The notes: a model not told the origin generated them from the sequence alone. A DNA stretch of 64,000 bases from Chloroflexus sp. (GCA_020723995.1 DYHT01000003.1:23521-87520), one strand, 5' to 3'; numbered from the stretch's first letter, positions 18,359-26,945 are shown. Translations and numbers: made by a program.

Positions 18359-18436
18359 CTGTCTGCTCCTTTGAAAGAATTATACACCACGCAGGGACAC
18401 GATATGCCGTGACCTACGACATACATACATAACACC

Positions 18437-19090
18437 CTATCTTGCTTTTGGCCTCAGCCCCAGCGCCAATCCCAGCCCGCCGCCCACCGCGATGACGCCG
18501 ACAATGATAAAGGTATCCTGCCAGAAACGAATAGGGAACAAACGGATAAGGGTATCAGAATGATAGAACAGCCACGAATCGCCCTCGAAGAAGAGGGCAT
18601 GGAAATAGGTAAAGAATTGCCAGAAACTGACCTCGGCGAAGATGGCGATGGCAGCCACTAACCCGACCGTCAGCCAGCCGCCGCGCCCAAGTCCGCGACG
18701 ATAATCCGGCCACCAGTTCCTCCACCGCGCCCATATCCCCAGCCCCAGAATGATGGACCAGAGGCCATAACCAATTTTAAGCACCGGCTGGACCACCTTC
18801 TTGACATCCTGCATGTGAACCAGTTCGCGGGCATTATAAACAGGTGTACCGTCCGAAAAAGCCAAGTCGCCCAGGAAATCTATATCTGCATCATTGACCA
18901 GGTACTGAAGCGCAATTTTCGACCAATGCAGACGATCCTGGAGGGTGAAGCCATACTTATCCGTCGGAAAACCGGGGATGCGGTATTCTATATGCAAGTA
19001 CAGCGGCGTGAGCAGGAGGCGCACACCGAGGACGACCAGCGCAACGGGGACGAGCAGGGTGATGAGGTAGGAGAGAAAGGCGGTTTTCAT
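18437..19090 (-). CDS. TIGR01906/DUF1461 family integral membrane protein
   Basis: 217 aa from the ATG at 19090. Four membrane helices, with a large extracytoplasmic loop after the first. Family hallmarks are the YGFTLQDR and VHMQDVK segments in the loop and GDSWLFYHSDTLIRLFP before the last helix. Function unknown; DUF1461 proteins in some bacteria are linked to lipoprotein chain modification (Lit-like), which I cannot test here. An in-frame start at 19225 would only add a low-complexity peptide translated from the purine-rich repeat upstream. Confidence 0.78.
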   Translation of the reverse strand: MKTAFLSYLITLLVPVALVVLGVRLLLTPLYLHIEYRIPGFPTDKYGFTLQDRLHWSKIALQYLVNDADIDFLGDLAFSDGTPVYNARELVHMQDVKKVVQPVLKIGYGLWSIILGLGIWARWRNWWPDYRRGLGRGGWLTVGLVAAIAIFAEVSFWQFFTYFHALFFEGDSWLFYHSDTLIRLFPIRFWQDTFIIVGVIAVGGGLGLALGLRPKAR

Positions 19091-19161
19091 GGGAGAAGAG
19101 AAGCCGGGGGCAAGAGTGCAGGGGAGTAATGGGGGCAGGGAAGCAAGGGTGAGGGAGAGCG
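19091..19161. repeat. Purine-rich degenerate short tandem repeat
   Basis: G-rich tract with a loose 7-8 nt period (GGGGGCAA, GAGTGCAG, GGGAGTAA, TGGGGGCA, GGGAAGCA, AGGGTGAG). It lies directly against the DUF1461 start codon and fills the gap to the upstream gene. Confidence 0.4.
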
Positions 19162-20727
19162 TCAATGGAGGGTTTCCACTTCGCCATGCAGGACGAAGTT
19201 CAGGATCATGTCGTTGGTGATCCATTCGATCGGCGCCAGGTCATCGCTAAAGACCCGCGTGTACTGCCGAAGGCCTAACGAAGGCAGGGGCTGGAGGTTC
19301 GCCCGGGCCAGGGAGATGGATGCCAGCAAGAGCGGAGACGCGTCCCCGTGCCTCGAAAGGGCAAGCAGGTTTTCGTCCAGGTTCGCTGCGTCGGTTGGCA
19401 GGCGCGTGGCGTAGATCATCGAGTTGAACGTACCGGGAATGTCCACCACGTATACGGAGGGGAAAACCGTCCCGATGGTAGTCGCCAAGCCATCAATCAG
19501 ACGCCGGTCGCCATGGGCGCTGCCGACGTTGATGACCAACACGCCCTGCTCCGTCAAGTGATCTGCGACGATCTGGAAGAACTCCTGCGTGGTCATGTGC
19601 CAGGGGATATAGGGCGGGCGGTAAGCATCCACGCCGACCAAGTCATACTTTTGCCGGCTGTGGGCCAGCCCCCAACGGCCATCCTGTACAATGACATTCA
19701 AATTGGGGAGATTCATATCGAAATACTGGCGGCCAACTTTTTCGATTTTGGGGTCAATTTCAAAGCCGTCAATGATCACATCTGGGAAGACAGCCGCAGC
19801 CTGCCGGGCAGTCGTCCCGGCTGCCAGGCCGAGGATGGCGATCCGGCGCACGTCTGCAGTCTGACGGTCCTGGTAAAAGAACGGCCCGACCAGGAATTGC
19901 TGCCATGGCCCGCCATAATCGAGCGTTTCCGGGTGATAGATCGAGTGGATGCCCTGCCCCTCATTCAAACGCAAGTAGCGGTAGCCGTCAACTTCCAATA
20001 CTTGAATGTAGTTGTAAGCCGATTCCGTCTCGAATATCTGACCGGAAGTTTTTTTAATGCCGTTGCGCCCGGCAAGGAAAGCAACCCCAGCCAAAATGGC
20101 CGCCATTAAAAGATACGGCAGCAGTATTTTACGTCCCGCGCTCATGCCCAGGCCTGCCAGCGCCACGCACAGCAGGGAAACGCTGAATACCAGGAAAGTC
20201 CTGGTTGTACCGATGGTTGGGATCAGCGCCAGCACAGCCAGGTACGTGCCGAGGAACGAGCCGAGCGTGGAGATGGCGTAAATGTTACCGGAGACGTTGC
20301 CGGCGCGATTTGCATCCTGTAGGCTCAGGCGGATGGCGAAGGGTGAGATCATCCCCAACAGCGTGACCGGGACACTGAACAGGACTAGGACGGCCACGAA
20401 AGACCCAAGGAGGATACCCACCTGCAACCCATCAAAGGCCGCCGCGGCCGCTTGCAGAACAGGCCGGGCAATATACGGCACGATACCCAGCGTGAACGCA
20501 CCCCAGGCGAGGATGCTGTACATCGTTTTTGGATATGGCGATCGGTCCGCCCAGCGGCCGCCGATGAAATATCCCAGGGTGAGGTAGATGAGGATCAGGC
20601 CAATGATCGCCGCCCAGACCAGGTTGCTCGTCCCGAAGACGTTGCCCAAGAGGCGCGAGGCGCTAAATTCGGCCGCCAGAGTGGTCATGCCTGAGACGAA
20701 GACGGTGAAGTAGATGTATTTGCGCAT
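19162..20727 (-). CDS. Membrane protein with spermidine synthase-like methyltransferase fold domain
   Basis: 521 aa from the ATG at 20727. The N-terminal half has about seven membrane helices (start TTLAAEFSASRLLG, then YFIGGRWADRSP and PVTLLGMISPFAIRL). The C-terminal half is a spermidine-synthase-like Rossmann domain (IAILGLAAGTTAR, IDGFEIDPKI, VGVDAYRPPYIPWHMTTQEFF). This fused architecture is common in bacteria; whether it makes polyamines is unproven, and no speD or speE partner is here. The start is chosen because TATAAT lies 7 nt upstream. The longer ORF from 20880 begins upstream of that box. Confidence 0.8.
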   Translation of the reverse strand: MRKYIYFTVFVSGMTTLAAEFSASRLLGNVFGTSNLVWAAIIGLILIYLTLGYFIGGRWADRSPYPKTMYSILAWGAFTLGIVPYIARPVLQAAAAAFDGLQVGILLGSFVAVLVLFSVPVTLLGMISPFAIRLSLQDANRAGNVSGNIYAISTLGSFLGTYLAVLALIPTIGTTRTFLVFSVSLLCVALAGLGMSAGRKILLPYLLMAAILAGVAFLAGRNGIKKTSGQIFETESAYNYIQVLEVDGYRYLRLNEGQGIHSIYHPETLDYGGPWQQFLVGPFFYQDRQTADVRRIAILGLAAGTTARQAAAVFPDVIIDGFEIDPKIEKVGRQYFDMNLPNLNVIVQDGRWGLAHSRQKYDLVGVDAYRPPYIPWHMTTQEFFQIVADHLTEQGVLVINVGSAHGDRRLIDGLATTIGTVFPSVYVVDIPGTFNSMIYATRLPTDAANLDENLLALSRHGDASPLLLASISLARANLQPLPSLGLRQYTRVFSDDLAPIEWITNDMILNFVLHGEVETLH

Positions 20728-20734
20728 TAGCGCA

Positions 20735-20740
20735 ATTATA
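20735..20740 (-). promoter_or_regulatory. -10 box 7 nt before the start codon (leaderless start)
   Basis: On the minus strand TATAAT (20740-20735) is followed by 7 nt and ATG at 20727. There is no room for a Shine-Dalgarno leader. No consensus -35 is visible. Confidence 0.6.
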
Positions 20741-20757
20741 CCCGCCGATTGCCCGCC

Positions 20758-20786
20758 TTGACGAAACTCGATAAGGCGGCTAAAAT
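20758..20786 (+). promoter_or_regulatory. Sigma-70-type promoter, TTGACG-17-TAAAAT
   Basis: TTGACG at 20758-20763, a 17-bp spacer, TAAAAT at 20781-20786. Transcription should start near 20793, reading the attenuator-like hairpins and then the gene at 20865. It is back-to-back with the leaderless minus-strand promoter. Confidence 0.65.
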
Positions 20787-20792
20787 GACAGC

Positions 20793-20833
20793 ACGTTTTG
20801 AGAAACGTCTCCCCCGCGGAGGCGCGTTTTTTT
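20793..20833 (+). promoter_or_regulatory. Attenuator-like leader with terminator hairpin
   Basis: Two hairpins share bases: ACGTTT-TGAG-AAACGT (20793-20808), and CGTCTCC/GGAGGCG (20806-20812 with 20818-20824, one G-U pair) followed by CG and seven T. The second is a good intrinsic terminator placed between promoter and gene. It could produce a roughly 40-nt RNA or attenuate the gene at 20865. Confidence 0.5.
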
Positions 20834-20864
20834 GCCAGCCCCAGGTAATGAACCGGAGAAATAT

Positions 20865-21398
20865 ATGGCCCGCAAGACACAGCCTTCAGAAGAAGAAACC
20901 TCGCTGCCGCAAGTCATCAACTTGACCCATACGCGAACCCAGCAGGTTGTAGCTGAACTGATCCGCGTTCACCAAAGCCCAGTCAGTCGTGTGGCTGCCG
21001 GGGAAGTTGACCTGCAGCAGAGCGTTGCGCTGCAAATTTCGGCCCAGAACATATCGGCGCAGACAACATTCATTGGCGCCGCGCGGGCCGAAGCGTTCTC
21101 CATGAATGAGAGCGCAGTGGCCGCTGTCCGTGCAACCCAGGCTGATTTGGACGGTCACGCCGGCCTCATCCTGGCGCAAAGCGCGACGATGGGCGCAGGT
21201 TCCCGCAGCGGTCTTTTGGTCGCCAACCAGGTGAGAGCCGAACAGGTGCATACCGGCATCCTTTTGGCGCGGCAAGTCGAGGGTGCGGTAGAGACGGCGA
21301 TGGATACCCGTCAAGTGTTACTCGCCAGCCTGGTGGCAGGCATCGCCGCAGGAACTGTCATTTTACTGGGTCAGTTCCTATTCAGACGTAAGGCGTAA
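20865..21398 (+). CDS. Unknown repetitive protein with C-terminal membrane anchor
   Basis: 177 aa from the ATG at 20865, with GGAG upstream. I do not recognise a family. A charged N-terminus is followed by about 100 Ala/Gln/Val-rich residues with a loose repeat (for example VALQISAQNISAQ, AVAAVRATQADLDGHAG, LLVANQVRAEQVHTG), which could form a beta-helix or heptad-like rod. One C-terminal membrane helix (LASLVAGIAAGTVILLGQFLF) with a basic end (RRKA) makes it a tail-anchored protein facing the cytoplasm. Own promoter and attenuator-like leader; directly upstream of the L25 gene. Confidence 0.6.
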   Translation: MARKTQPSEEETSLPQVINLTHTRTQQVVAELIRVHQSPVSRVAAGEVDLQQSVALQISAQNISAQTTFIGAARAEAFSMNESAVAAVRATQADLDGHAGLILAQSATMGAGSRSGLLVANQVRAEQVHTGILLARQVEGAVETAMDTRQVLLASLVAGIAAGTVILLGQFLFRRKA

Positions 21399-21507
21399 AT
21401 ACCCTGGCAGTCGCCGGGTAAATTCAATATGAGAGCGAAGGTAACCCCTTGGCTGTAGCCCTTCCAGGGTTTCTGCTCAGGGTGAGAGGCGCTCGAGGAA
21501 GAATAGA

Positions 21508-22158
21508 ATGGAAAACGTAGTTGTCAAAGCAACCCATCGAACAGTGATCGGCAAGCAGGTCCGCGCCTTGCGCCGCGCCGGTCAACTGCCGGGAGTACTC
21601 TATGGGCGTCATATAGAACCTGCTCCAATCTCAATGGATGCACGCGAGGCCTCGCGTATCCTATCCCGCCTGACGTCCTCCAGCCTGGTGACGATTGACC
21701 TGGAAGGCAAGGAATACCCATCGCTGGTGCGCGAAAGCCAGCGCAATCCGATCAAGCGCAACCTGTTGCATGTAGATTTCCAGGTCGTCTCGCTGACTGA
21801 GACGCTGCGCACACACGTCAGGATCGAAGTGGCTGGCATCTCTCCAGCGGTCAAAGATTTCAACGCGGTACTCGTCACCAGCCTCGACGAGCTCGAGGTC
21901 GAGTGCTTCCCCCAACACCTGCCAGAACGTATCGTGGTAGATATCTCCAGGCTGGCAAATATTGGTGACAGCATCCATGTTCGCGATATCATCCTCTCGG
22001 AAAACGTAAAGATCCTGAATGATCCAGAAGAGATGGTCGTCGTGGTGACTGCCTCCAAAGCAGAAGAAGAGGTCGCTGCTGTAGCTATCCCTGGCCAGGA
22101 AATGGCTGAACCCGAGGTCATCGAGAAGGGCAAGAAGGAAGAGGAAGCACCCGAGTAG
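21508..22158 (+). CDS. rplY: 50S ribosomal protein L25/general stress protein Ctc
   Basis: 216 aa, the long TL5/CTC form. The N-terminal 5S-rRNA-binding domain is visible (GKQVRALRRAGQLPGVLYG, then NPIKRNLLHVDFQ), followed by the C-terminal beta domain (VECFPQHLPERIVVDIS, GDSIHVRDI) and an acidic/Lys-rich tail. L25 binds 5S rRNA in the large subunit. GAGGAAG precedes the ATG. A strong bidirectional terminator hairpin follows. Confidence 0.95.
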   Translation: MENVVVKATHRTVIGKQVRALRRAGQLPGVLYGRHIEPAPISMDAREASRILSRLTSSSLVTIDLEGKEYPSLVRESQRNPIKRNLLHVDFQVVSLTETLRTHVRIEVAGISPAVKDFNAVLVTSLDELEVECFPQHLPERIVVDISRLANIGDSIHVRDIILSENVKILNDPEEMVVVVTASKAEEEVAAVAIPGQEMAEPEVIEKGKKEEEAPE

Positions 22159-22197
22159 GGCGAGAAGAAGTAGTTTTGTATTTTGCCCCCACCCCTG

Positions 22198-22230
22198 CCC
22201 CTCCCCCAATAATGGGGGAGGGGGTTTCTT
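22198..22230. terminator. Bidirectional terminator between L25 and Nudix genes
   Basis: Perfect 11-bp stem CCCCTCCCCCA/TGGGGGAGGGG with loop ATAA, followed on the plus strand by GTTTCTT. It lies between convergent genes; the minus-strand side lacks a clean T-run. Confidence 0.7.
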
Positions 22231-22849
22231 ATAACAGATCCAGCACTTCCAGAAAATCTTGCGTCATCCTGGCGCTGGCGCCCCACAGGATTTCACCATC
22301 ATACAGATGGTAGGTGATGACTGGGAAAGTGCGCTGCGCCCCATCTGGCATGAAATTATGCTCTTCCCAGTTTTCGCGGCGGGACAGCCACAGCAGCGGG
22401 ATGGTAAACACGCGACTGACCTCAATCCTGGCAAGATGAAACTTGTAAGGCCAGGGGATGACCCCAACAAGCGGCGTGACGCGGTAGTGCGTTATTGTCA
22501 CCACCTCATTCAACCGCCCCAAAATGCGGACACCTGCCGGACGCAGTCCAATTTCCTCCTCGGCCTCACGCAAGGCAGTCTGCTCGGCTGTCTCACCCGC
22601 CTCGCACGCGCCGCCGGGAAATGAAACTTGGCCTTTATGATTCTCCACCCGGTCAGTGCGGCGGGTGAACAGCAAATGCCATTCATCCTCTTTCCAGGCG
22701 AGCGGCATCAATACAGCTGCGCAGGTCAATTGCTGGCCAGATTGTGAAGTTGCCAGCGCGGCATACCCATCGGTGGAGGCGATCCCGCCGGGCTGGTAGG
22801 CGCGCTGAAGTTTTTTCGCGATGATTTCCTCGGTGAGGATTCGTGTCAT
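22229..22849 (-). CDS. Nudix hydrolase, CoA pyrophosphatase (NudL)-like
   Basis: 206 aa. The Nudix box is complete ([23 protein letters not shown] matches GX5EX7REUXEEXGU). The upstream segment [21 protein letters not shown] is typical of the CoA diphosphatase subgroup (YeaB/NudL), which hydrolyses CoA and CoA esters. The [14 protein letters not shown]-terminus fits that subgroup. Substrate is inferred. Confidence 0.85.
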   Translation of the reverse strand: MTRILTEEIIAKKLQRAYQPGGIASTDGYAALATSQSGQQLTCAAVLMPLAWKEDEWHLLFTRRTDRVENHKGQVSFPGGACEAGETAEQTALREAEEEIGLRPAGVRILGRLNEVVTITHYRVTPLVGVIPWPYKFHLARIEVSRVFTIPLLWLSRRENWEEHNFMPDGAQRTFPVITYHLYDGEILWGASARMTQDFLEVLDLL

Positions 22850-22857
22850 GAGGTTAG

Positions 22858-22982
22858 TTTACCGCGAAGGAGCGAAGTGCGCGAAGAGATTCTCTGGGGA
22901 CGCGAAGAAAACCTTCGCGGTCATCAAGAGAACTTCGCGCTCGCCTGCCCCCGGTCTTGGGGGGTCGTCGCTTCGCGGTTAA
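22858..22982. repeat. Nested inverted repeat built of GCGAAG modules
   Basis: The spacer begins ACCGCGAAGG and ends CTTCGCGGT, forming an outer inverted pair. Inside, CGCGAAG (22901-22907) pairs with CTTCGCG (22913-22919). GCGAAG recurs at 22864, 22872, 22881 and 22902. A 178-aa ORF across it is not a credible protein. Confidence 0.65.
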
Positions 22983-22983
22983 T

Positions 22984-23553
22984 TTATTCCGCCCGCACCG
23001 CGCTGCCGCAGTAGGGACATTCAACAGTGTTCTCATCCACCCATTCCACTTCGTCAGCACGGATGGGACCACCGCAGGCGGAGCAAAGGATCGGCAGCAA
23101 CGGCTTGGATTTCTCAGCCAGCGCGGCTGAATCTGTCGAAGCGGGTCCAACAGTGCCACCGGGCATGGGCAGAAGCCTGGCAATGAGATAATCCTGGATT
23201 TGCTGCGCCTCTTCAGTCTGGCCGCGCTGGTTGAGGAAGGCAATGGTATGCTGGCCTGCGCGGTGAAGTTGCGGCCATTGTTGGCGTGCGGCAAAGAGGC
23301 TAATGCCCTGCTTGAGGTGTCCCATCCCAACAACCGCCTGTCCAGCCAAAATGCGCGCTTGCCCGGCTTGAAGCAACAAGATCGGGGCACGCGGTCCGTT
23401 GCGGGCGATCGCGCCGCGCGCTAGTTCCTCAAAGGCGACCGCCGCGCCAGAATAGTCGCCAATGGCCAGCAGCTCGTTGGCGCGCTGGAGGGCGGGAGGA
23501 ATGTCCACTATCATGCGTTGCAAGGGACGACCAAAGCCGCGTCGTCTGAACAT
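22984..23553 (-). CDS. Helical (TPR-like) protein with C-terminal zinc ribbon
   Basis: 189 aa from the ATG at 23553, preceded by GAGGA. About 130 residues of paired helices (ALQRANELLAIGDYSGAAVAFEELA and following) resemble TPR repeats. The C-terminus is a zinc ribbon with two CxxC knuckles (LCSACGGPI and VECPYCGSA). I know no function; such proteins often act as adaptors. It begins 7 nt after the trmI stop and is probably cotranscribed with it. Confidence 0.7.
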   Translation of the reverse strand: MFRRRGFGRPLQRMIVDIPPALQRANELLAIGDYSGAAVAFEELARGAIARNGPRAPILLLQAGQARILAGQAVVGMGHLKQGISLFAARQQWPQLHRAGQHTIAFLNQRGQTEEAQQIQDYLIARLLPMPGGTVGPASTDSAALAEKSKPLLPILCSACGGPIRADEVEWVDENTVECPYCGSAVRAE

Positions 23554-23560
23554 CTGTTCC

Positions 23561-24508
23561 TCACATAGTAATCGGCCATTCATCCACATTTAAAGCCAGA
23601 CCTTCATCCGCCAGTTTCTGCTCGTACTGCGGGTTCAATTTGGCCGCTTCACGCCCCAGACAGCTGCCTTCCATCATGCCTCCCTGCTCCTCCAATAACT
23701 CCATCGCCCGTTCATCCTGGCTCAACTCGATGCGCCGCGCAAAGGTCAAAAAGCCGGTATGCGCCACCATTCTATCCGTGGGGCGCAGGCGGACGGGTTC
23801 CGGTTTGTAGTAGCGCAACAATATCTCGCACACTTCAATGAAGGCAAAGCGCTCACGGCGCAAGGCGTAGAGCAGGTTCTCAATTTGATTGAAGGTTGGG
23901 ACGAGGCCGCAGAAAAATCCGCCGGGCTTGAGCGCAGTGCGGACTTGTTTGATGTAATCCCACGGATTCGCCACGTCCAGAAACATGGCATCCACGTCGG
24001 TTTCAGTGAAGCCTTCGGCGATATCGCCCAGTTTGAAGTCCACGCGCGCCTCGAGTCCCAGGCGGGTGAGATTCTTCTGCGCCAATTTCTGAAATTCCGG
24101 GCGGATTTCATAGGAAATCACCCGTCCCTGCGGGCCAACGGCGTACGCCAAGGCAATCGTCATCGAGCCGGAGCCGGTGCCGGCCTCCAGCACGCGCTGG
24201 CCGGGGCCGATGCCCATTGTGATCAGGATGAAGCCGATATCCTTGGGGTACATGATCTGCGTGCTGCGCTTCAGGTCAATCAGCAGATTGGACAGCGAGG
24301 GTTGGAGCATGAAAAACGGGCTGCCCTGATGGCTGAAGATCTGGCTGCCCCACGGCTTGCCGATCAATTCATCGTGATTCAAGATACCGCGATGGGTGTG
24401 AAACATCCCGCCGGGGATGAGCGGGAAGATGAAATGCTTGTGCCGCAGGCCGACCAGGAGGGCCAGGTCGCCGGGCTGAGCGTGAGTGGTGTTCAGATTC
24501 CAGGGCAT
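23561..24508 (-). CDS. trmI: tRNA (adenine-58-N1)-methyltransferase TrmI-like
   Basis: 315 aa from the ATG at 24508. An N-terminal beta domain (PGDLALLVG, with the family HDELIGKPWG segment) precedes a SAM-binding Rossmann fold (VLEAGTGSGSMT, YEIRPEFQKLA, DAMFLDVANPW). TrmI makes m1A58 in the tRNA T-loop. A tract of short repeats lies directly upstream of the start codon in place of a Shine-Dalgarno site; the longer in-frame start at 24553 would translate repeat. Confidence 0.88.
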   Translation of the reverse strand: MPWNLNTTHAQPGDLALLVGLRHKHFIFPLIPGGMFHTHRGILNHDELIGKPWGSQIFSHQGSPFFMLQPSLSNLLIDLKRSTQIMYPKDIGFILITMGIGPGQRVLEAGTGSGSMTIALAYAVGPQGRVISYEIRPEFQKLAQKNLTRLGLEARVDFKLGDIAEGFTETDVDAMFLDVANPWDYIKQVRTALKPGGFFCGLVPTFNQIENLLYALRRERFAFIEVCEILLRYYKPEPVRLRPTDRMVAHTGFLTFARRIELSQDERAMELLEEQGGMMEGSCLGREAAKLNPQYEQKLADEGLALNVDEWPITM

Positions 24509-24520
24509 GGGTTGGGTGTT

Positions 24521-24635
24521 AGATAAGCAAGTAACCGGTATACAGGTAGACAAGTAGCAGGTAAACAGGAAATAGGAGAAGATCCTAACTGTTTCCTTGT
24601 TTACTTGTTTACTTATTTACCTGCTTACCTGTCTC
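24521..24635. repeat. Octamer-type tandem repeats forming a large inverted repeat
   Basis: The left half has GTA-containing units (CAAGTAA, CCGGTAT, ACAGGTA, AAGTAGCA, GGTAAACA). The right half has CTTGTTTA, CTTGTTTA, CTTATTTA, CCTGCTTA at an exact 8-nt step. The halves are roughly inverted copies (CAGGTAAACAGG against CCTGCTTACCTG). The tract spans most of the gap between the S9 peptidase and trmI. Confidence 0.7.
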
Positions 24636-24639
24636 CTTC

Positions 24640-26550
24640 CTACGGTTTCAGATATTTGGCAAAGAAATCGGTGATGGCGTTGTAGCACGCCACGCGGTTT
24701 TCGTATTTCAGCACATCGTGGCCTTCATCCTCGAAGACCAGTATCTCGATATCCTTGCCTTTTTTCTTCAAGTCACTGACCAAATCTTCTGATTCCTTGG
24801 CGACCACGCGCGGGTCGTTGCGCCCCTGGATAACCAGCATTGGGCAGGCCAGGTTATCCAGATACGTCTTGGGCGAGCGCTCGGTCAGGAAGGCGCGGCC
24901 TTCAGGCGTGGCTGGGTCGCCCAACGCGATCCTGAAATACGGCTTCCACGTCTCCGGGATGCGCTCGGAGAAGGTGATCAGGTCGTAGGGACCGAACATG
25001 TCACAGGCAGCCGACCACAGCTGCGGGTGACGCCCGGCCTGCATCAGGGTCATGTAGCCGCCGTACGAGCGTCCCACCACCGCGGCGCGTTTGACGTCCA
25101 GCCGCTTATCCTTCGACAAGACTTTCGTCATAGCATGGACATGGTCGAGCCGGTCCTGGCCGCCCCAGTCGCGGTCCACGTGCTTGGTGTAAGCCAGGCC
25201 GTAACCGGTGGAACCGCGCACGTTGGGCACAAAGACGGCGAAGCCGCGCAGGGTCAGGAATTGGATGAGCGGCATCGAGAACCAGGCGAAATCAGGGCGC
25301 TCCTGCGACTGCGGCCCGCCGTGGATGTAATAGACCAGTGGACGCGGGCCGGCAAAGCCGAGCGATTCGGCCGGCAGATAGAGGCGCGCCGAGACCCGTA
25401 GCCCGTCATGCGAGACGAAGGAGGCGTCCTCACCTTTCGAGAGCTGCGCCTCCGGGATGCCCAGGATTTTCTCCTCGGTGTGCATGACGATAGCGGCGCG
25501 ATCCTTGCCCTCCACCGTGTAAATCTGGCTGGGCGAGACAGCAGTGGAAAACGAGATCACGAAGCGGTCGCCTTTCTTGTCGTAGTGAGCATGCTCGAGG
25601 ACGCCGTCCGAAAGGTCGCCGTCGCCGCAGATGACGGTTTTCAGCGTCATGACACGCTTGGCTTCGTTGTAATAGCCCTCGTAGAGCCAGTCACAGCTGT
25701 CAATGTTGAAGCCGAGGGCGTAGCGCGTGCCTTTCAGGTGCGAGAGACCGGTCATCTCGCCCACGCCAGTGTGGACGACGCCTTCCAGTTTGACCGGCAG
25801 CATCTCATTCGGTTTGGCCAGGTCAATCACGCCCAGGCTGTATTTGTCATCGAACACGGCGCTCGTTGTCAGCGCCTGTGATCCGTTCGGCGTGAACTCG
25901 GAGGAACCCAGTCCGTTGAGGGGCACCGTTTCCCCCTCTTCGCGCTGCTCAATCAGCTTGCCGTATAGTACGCTTTTACTGCCATCTTCCAGCAGGTAAA
26001 GCACGTTGTCGCCAAAAGTGTACCCATCACTAATGAAGACTTTTGTATGCTCTTCATTGTGACCGGACGGATAAGCCCCCCACTCGGATTGGGCCAGTTT
26101 TTCCAGTTTATTTGTCCGCAGGTCAGCGCGGTAAGCTTCCTGGATCGGCTTGTCGCGCCGTTCAGCGTTGAAATAGAGGATATTTTTCTCGATATCGCAA
26201 TGCCCCATGTGAACGCGATATTTCTCGAAGAAATTATCGAAAGCTGGTGCGGGGAATCCGCCTTCCAGCGGGATGTGCATCGGCTGGTAGTTCTCGTCGC
26301 CGTCGCAATCAATCATGACCACGATTTTGTCCAAACCAGGGAAAACGTAGAACGAGTGCCCGCCGATGAGATGTGGATTCTGCAAAGCGATATTGGGCGG
26401 CAGGAGCGGCTCCGGTACTGATCCGCCGTAGTACATGGCATACAGGCTGAGCTTGCCGGAAAGGTTGCTGACGAAATAGATACGGTCACCGACAATCTGC
26501 GGGACAAGATGCAGGCGGGCGGAGAGGAAGGATTCGATTCGGGAGGGCAT
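24640..26550 (-). CDS. S9 family prolyl oligopeptidase-like serine peptidase
   Basis: 636 aa from the ATG at 26550. The N-terminal beta-propeller has repeated blades (IYFVSNLSGKLSLYAM, VFISDGYTFGDNVLYLLEDG). The C-terminal alpha/beta hydrolase has nucleophile Ser495 in GRSYGGYMTL, the aspartate in QGRNDPRV and the histidine in EDEGHDV. The PNVRGSTGYG segment is typical of acylaminoacyl-peptidase/DPP-type S9 enzymes. No signal peptide, so cytoplasmic peptide turnover is likely. The ATG is 4 nt downstream of the VapC remnant stop, whose AAGGAATAA may serve as ribosome site. Confidence 0.9.
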   Translation of the reverse strand: MPSRIESFLSARLHLVPQIVGDRIYFVSNLSGKLSLYAMYYGGSVPEPLLPPNIALQNPHLIGGHSFYVFPGLDKIVVMIDCDGDENYQPMHIPLEGGFPAPAFDNFFEKYRVHMGHCDIEKNILYFNAERRDKPIQEAYRADLRTNKLEKLAQSEWGAYPSGHNEEHTKVFISDGYTFGDNVLYLLEDGSKSVLYGKLIEQREEGETVPLNGLGSSEFTPNGSQALTTSAVFDDKYSLGVIDLAKPNEMLPVKLEGVVHTGVGEMTGLSHLKGTRYALGFNIDSCDWLYEGYYNEAKRVMTLKTVICGDGDLSDGVLEHAHYDKKGDRFVISFSTAVSPSQIYTVEGKDRAAIVMHTEEKILGIPEAQLSKGEDASFVSHDGLRVSARLYLPAESLGFAGPRPLVYYIHGGPQSQERPDFAWFSMPLIQFLTLRGFAVFVPNVRGSTGYGLAYTKHVDRDWGGQDRLDHVHAMTKVLSKDKRLDVKRAAVVGRSYGGYMTLMQAGRHPQLWSAACDMFGPYDLITFSERIPETWKPYFRIALGDPATPEGRAFLTERSPKTYLDNLACPMLVIQGRNDPRVVAKESEDLVSDLKKKGKDIEILVFEDEGHDVLKYENRVACYNAITDFFAKYLKP

Positions 26551-26554
26551 GAGG

Positions 26555-26717
26555 TTATTCCTTGAATGGATTTTTAACTTGCACACCTTCATAGATTTGA
26601 CCATCGCTCAAGTCTTCGGACCAGAGGATGGCGCAACCCAATTTGGAGGCACTGTTGACGATAAGCGCATCCCAAAAGGACATGCGGTAACGCTGTTGGA
26701 TTTCAATCGCGTGTCCA
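26555..26717 (-). pseudogene. VapC-type PIN toxin, C-terminal remnant
   Basis: The open frame from about 26717 encodes IEIQQRYRMSFWDALIVNSA, then WSEDLSDGQ and a final NPFKE. This is the conserved end of a VapC PIN domain (SFWDALIV, EDL.DGQ). The N-terminal 80 or so residues, with the first catalytic Asp, are absent. Upstream, the frame runs into the antitoxin gene out of frame. A deletion between the end of vapB and mid-vapC explains it. Confidence 0.7.
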
Positions 26718-26927
26718 GGGAATTTTTCCTTCTGTGCCGAGATTGTATTTTCCCAGACGCTCCATGTTGCGGCACATGGCGTCCTCGTATTCCTTTTGGC
26801 CGGAAACCTCCTCTGCCAGCAGGTTGATAACGTAGCGCGATAGAGACATTTCTTGCTTTGTTGTAAGTAGTTTAAGTTCATGCAAAATATCTTTGGGAAC
26901 AGCCAGGGTTACATTTTGTGTTTTCAT
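26703..26927 (-). CDS. VapB-like antitoxin, orphaned
   Basis: 74 aa from the ATG at 26927, which has GGAGG upstream. N-terminal ribbon-helix-helix type DNA-binding segment (MKTQNVTLAVPKDILHELKLL), then LSRYVINLLAEEV and a C-terminal toxin-binding tail ending LGTEGKIPWTRD, as in VapB proteins that precede PIN toxins. The tail ends a few residues short of the usual form, because the downstream toxin gene has lost its start. A palindromic operator lies upstream. It probably still represses its own promoter but has no functional local toxin. Confidence 0.72.
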   Translation of the reverse strand: MKTQNVTLAVPKDILHELKLLTTKQEMSLSRYVINLLAEEVSGQKEYEDAMCRNMERLGKYNLGTEGKIPWTRD

Positions 26928-26945
26928 ACGTACCTCCGTGAACAT

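Noticed and set aside
19091..19225. N-terminal extension of the DUF1461 protein
   Set aside because: The extra 45 residues are low-complexity and come from a purine-rich repeat; family similarity begins at MKTAF (19090).
22854..23390. 178-aa minus-strand ORF
   Set aside because: Runs through the GCGAAG inverted repeat and overlaps the zinc-ribbon gene out of frame; its content is not protein-like.
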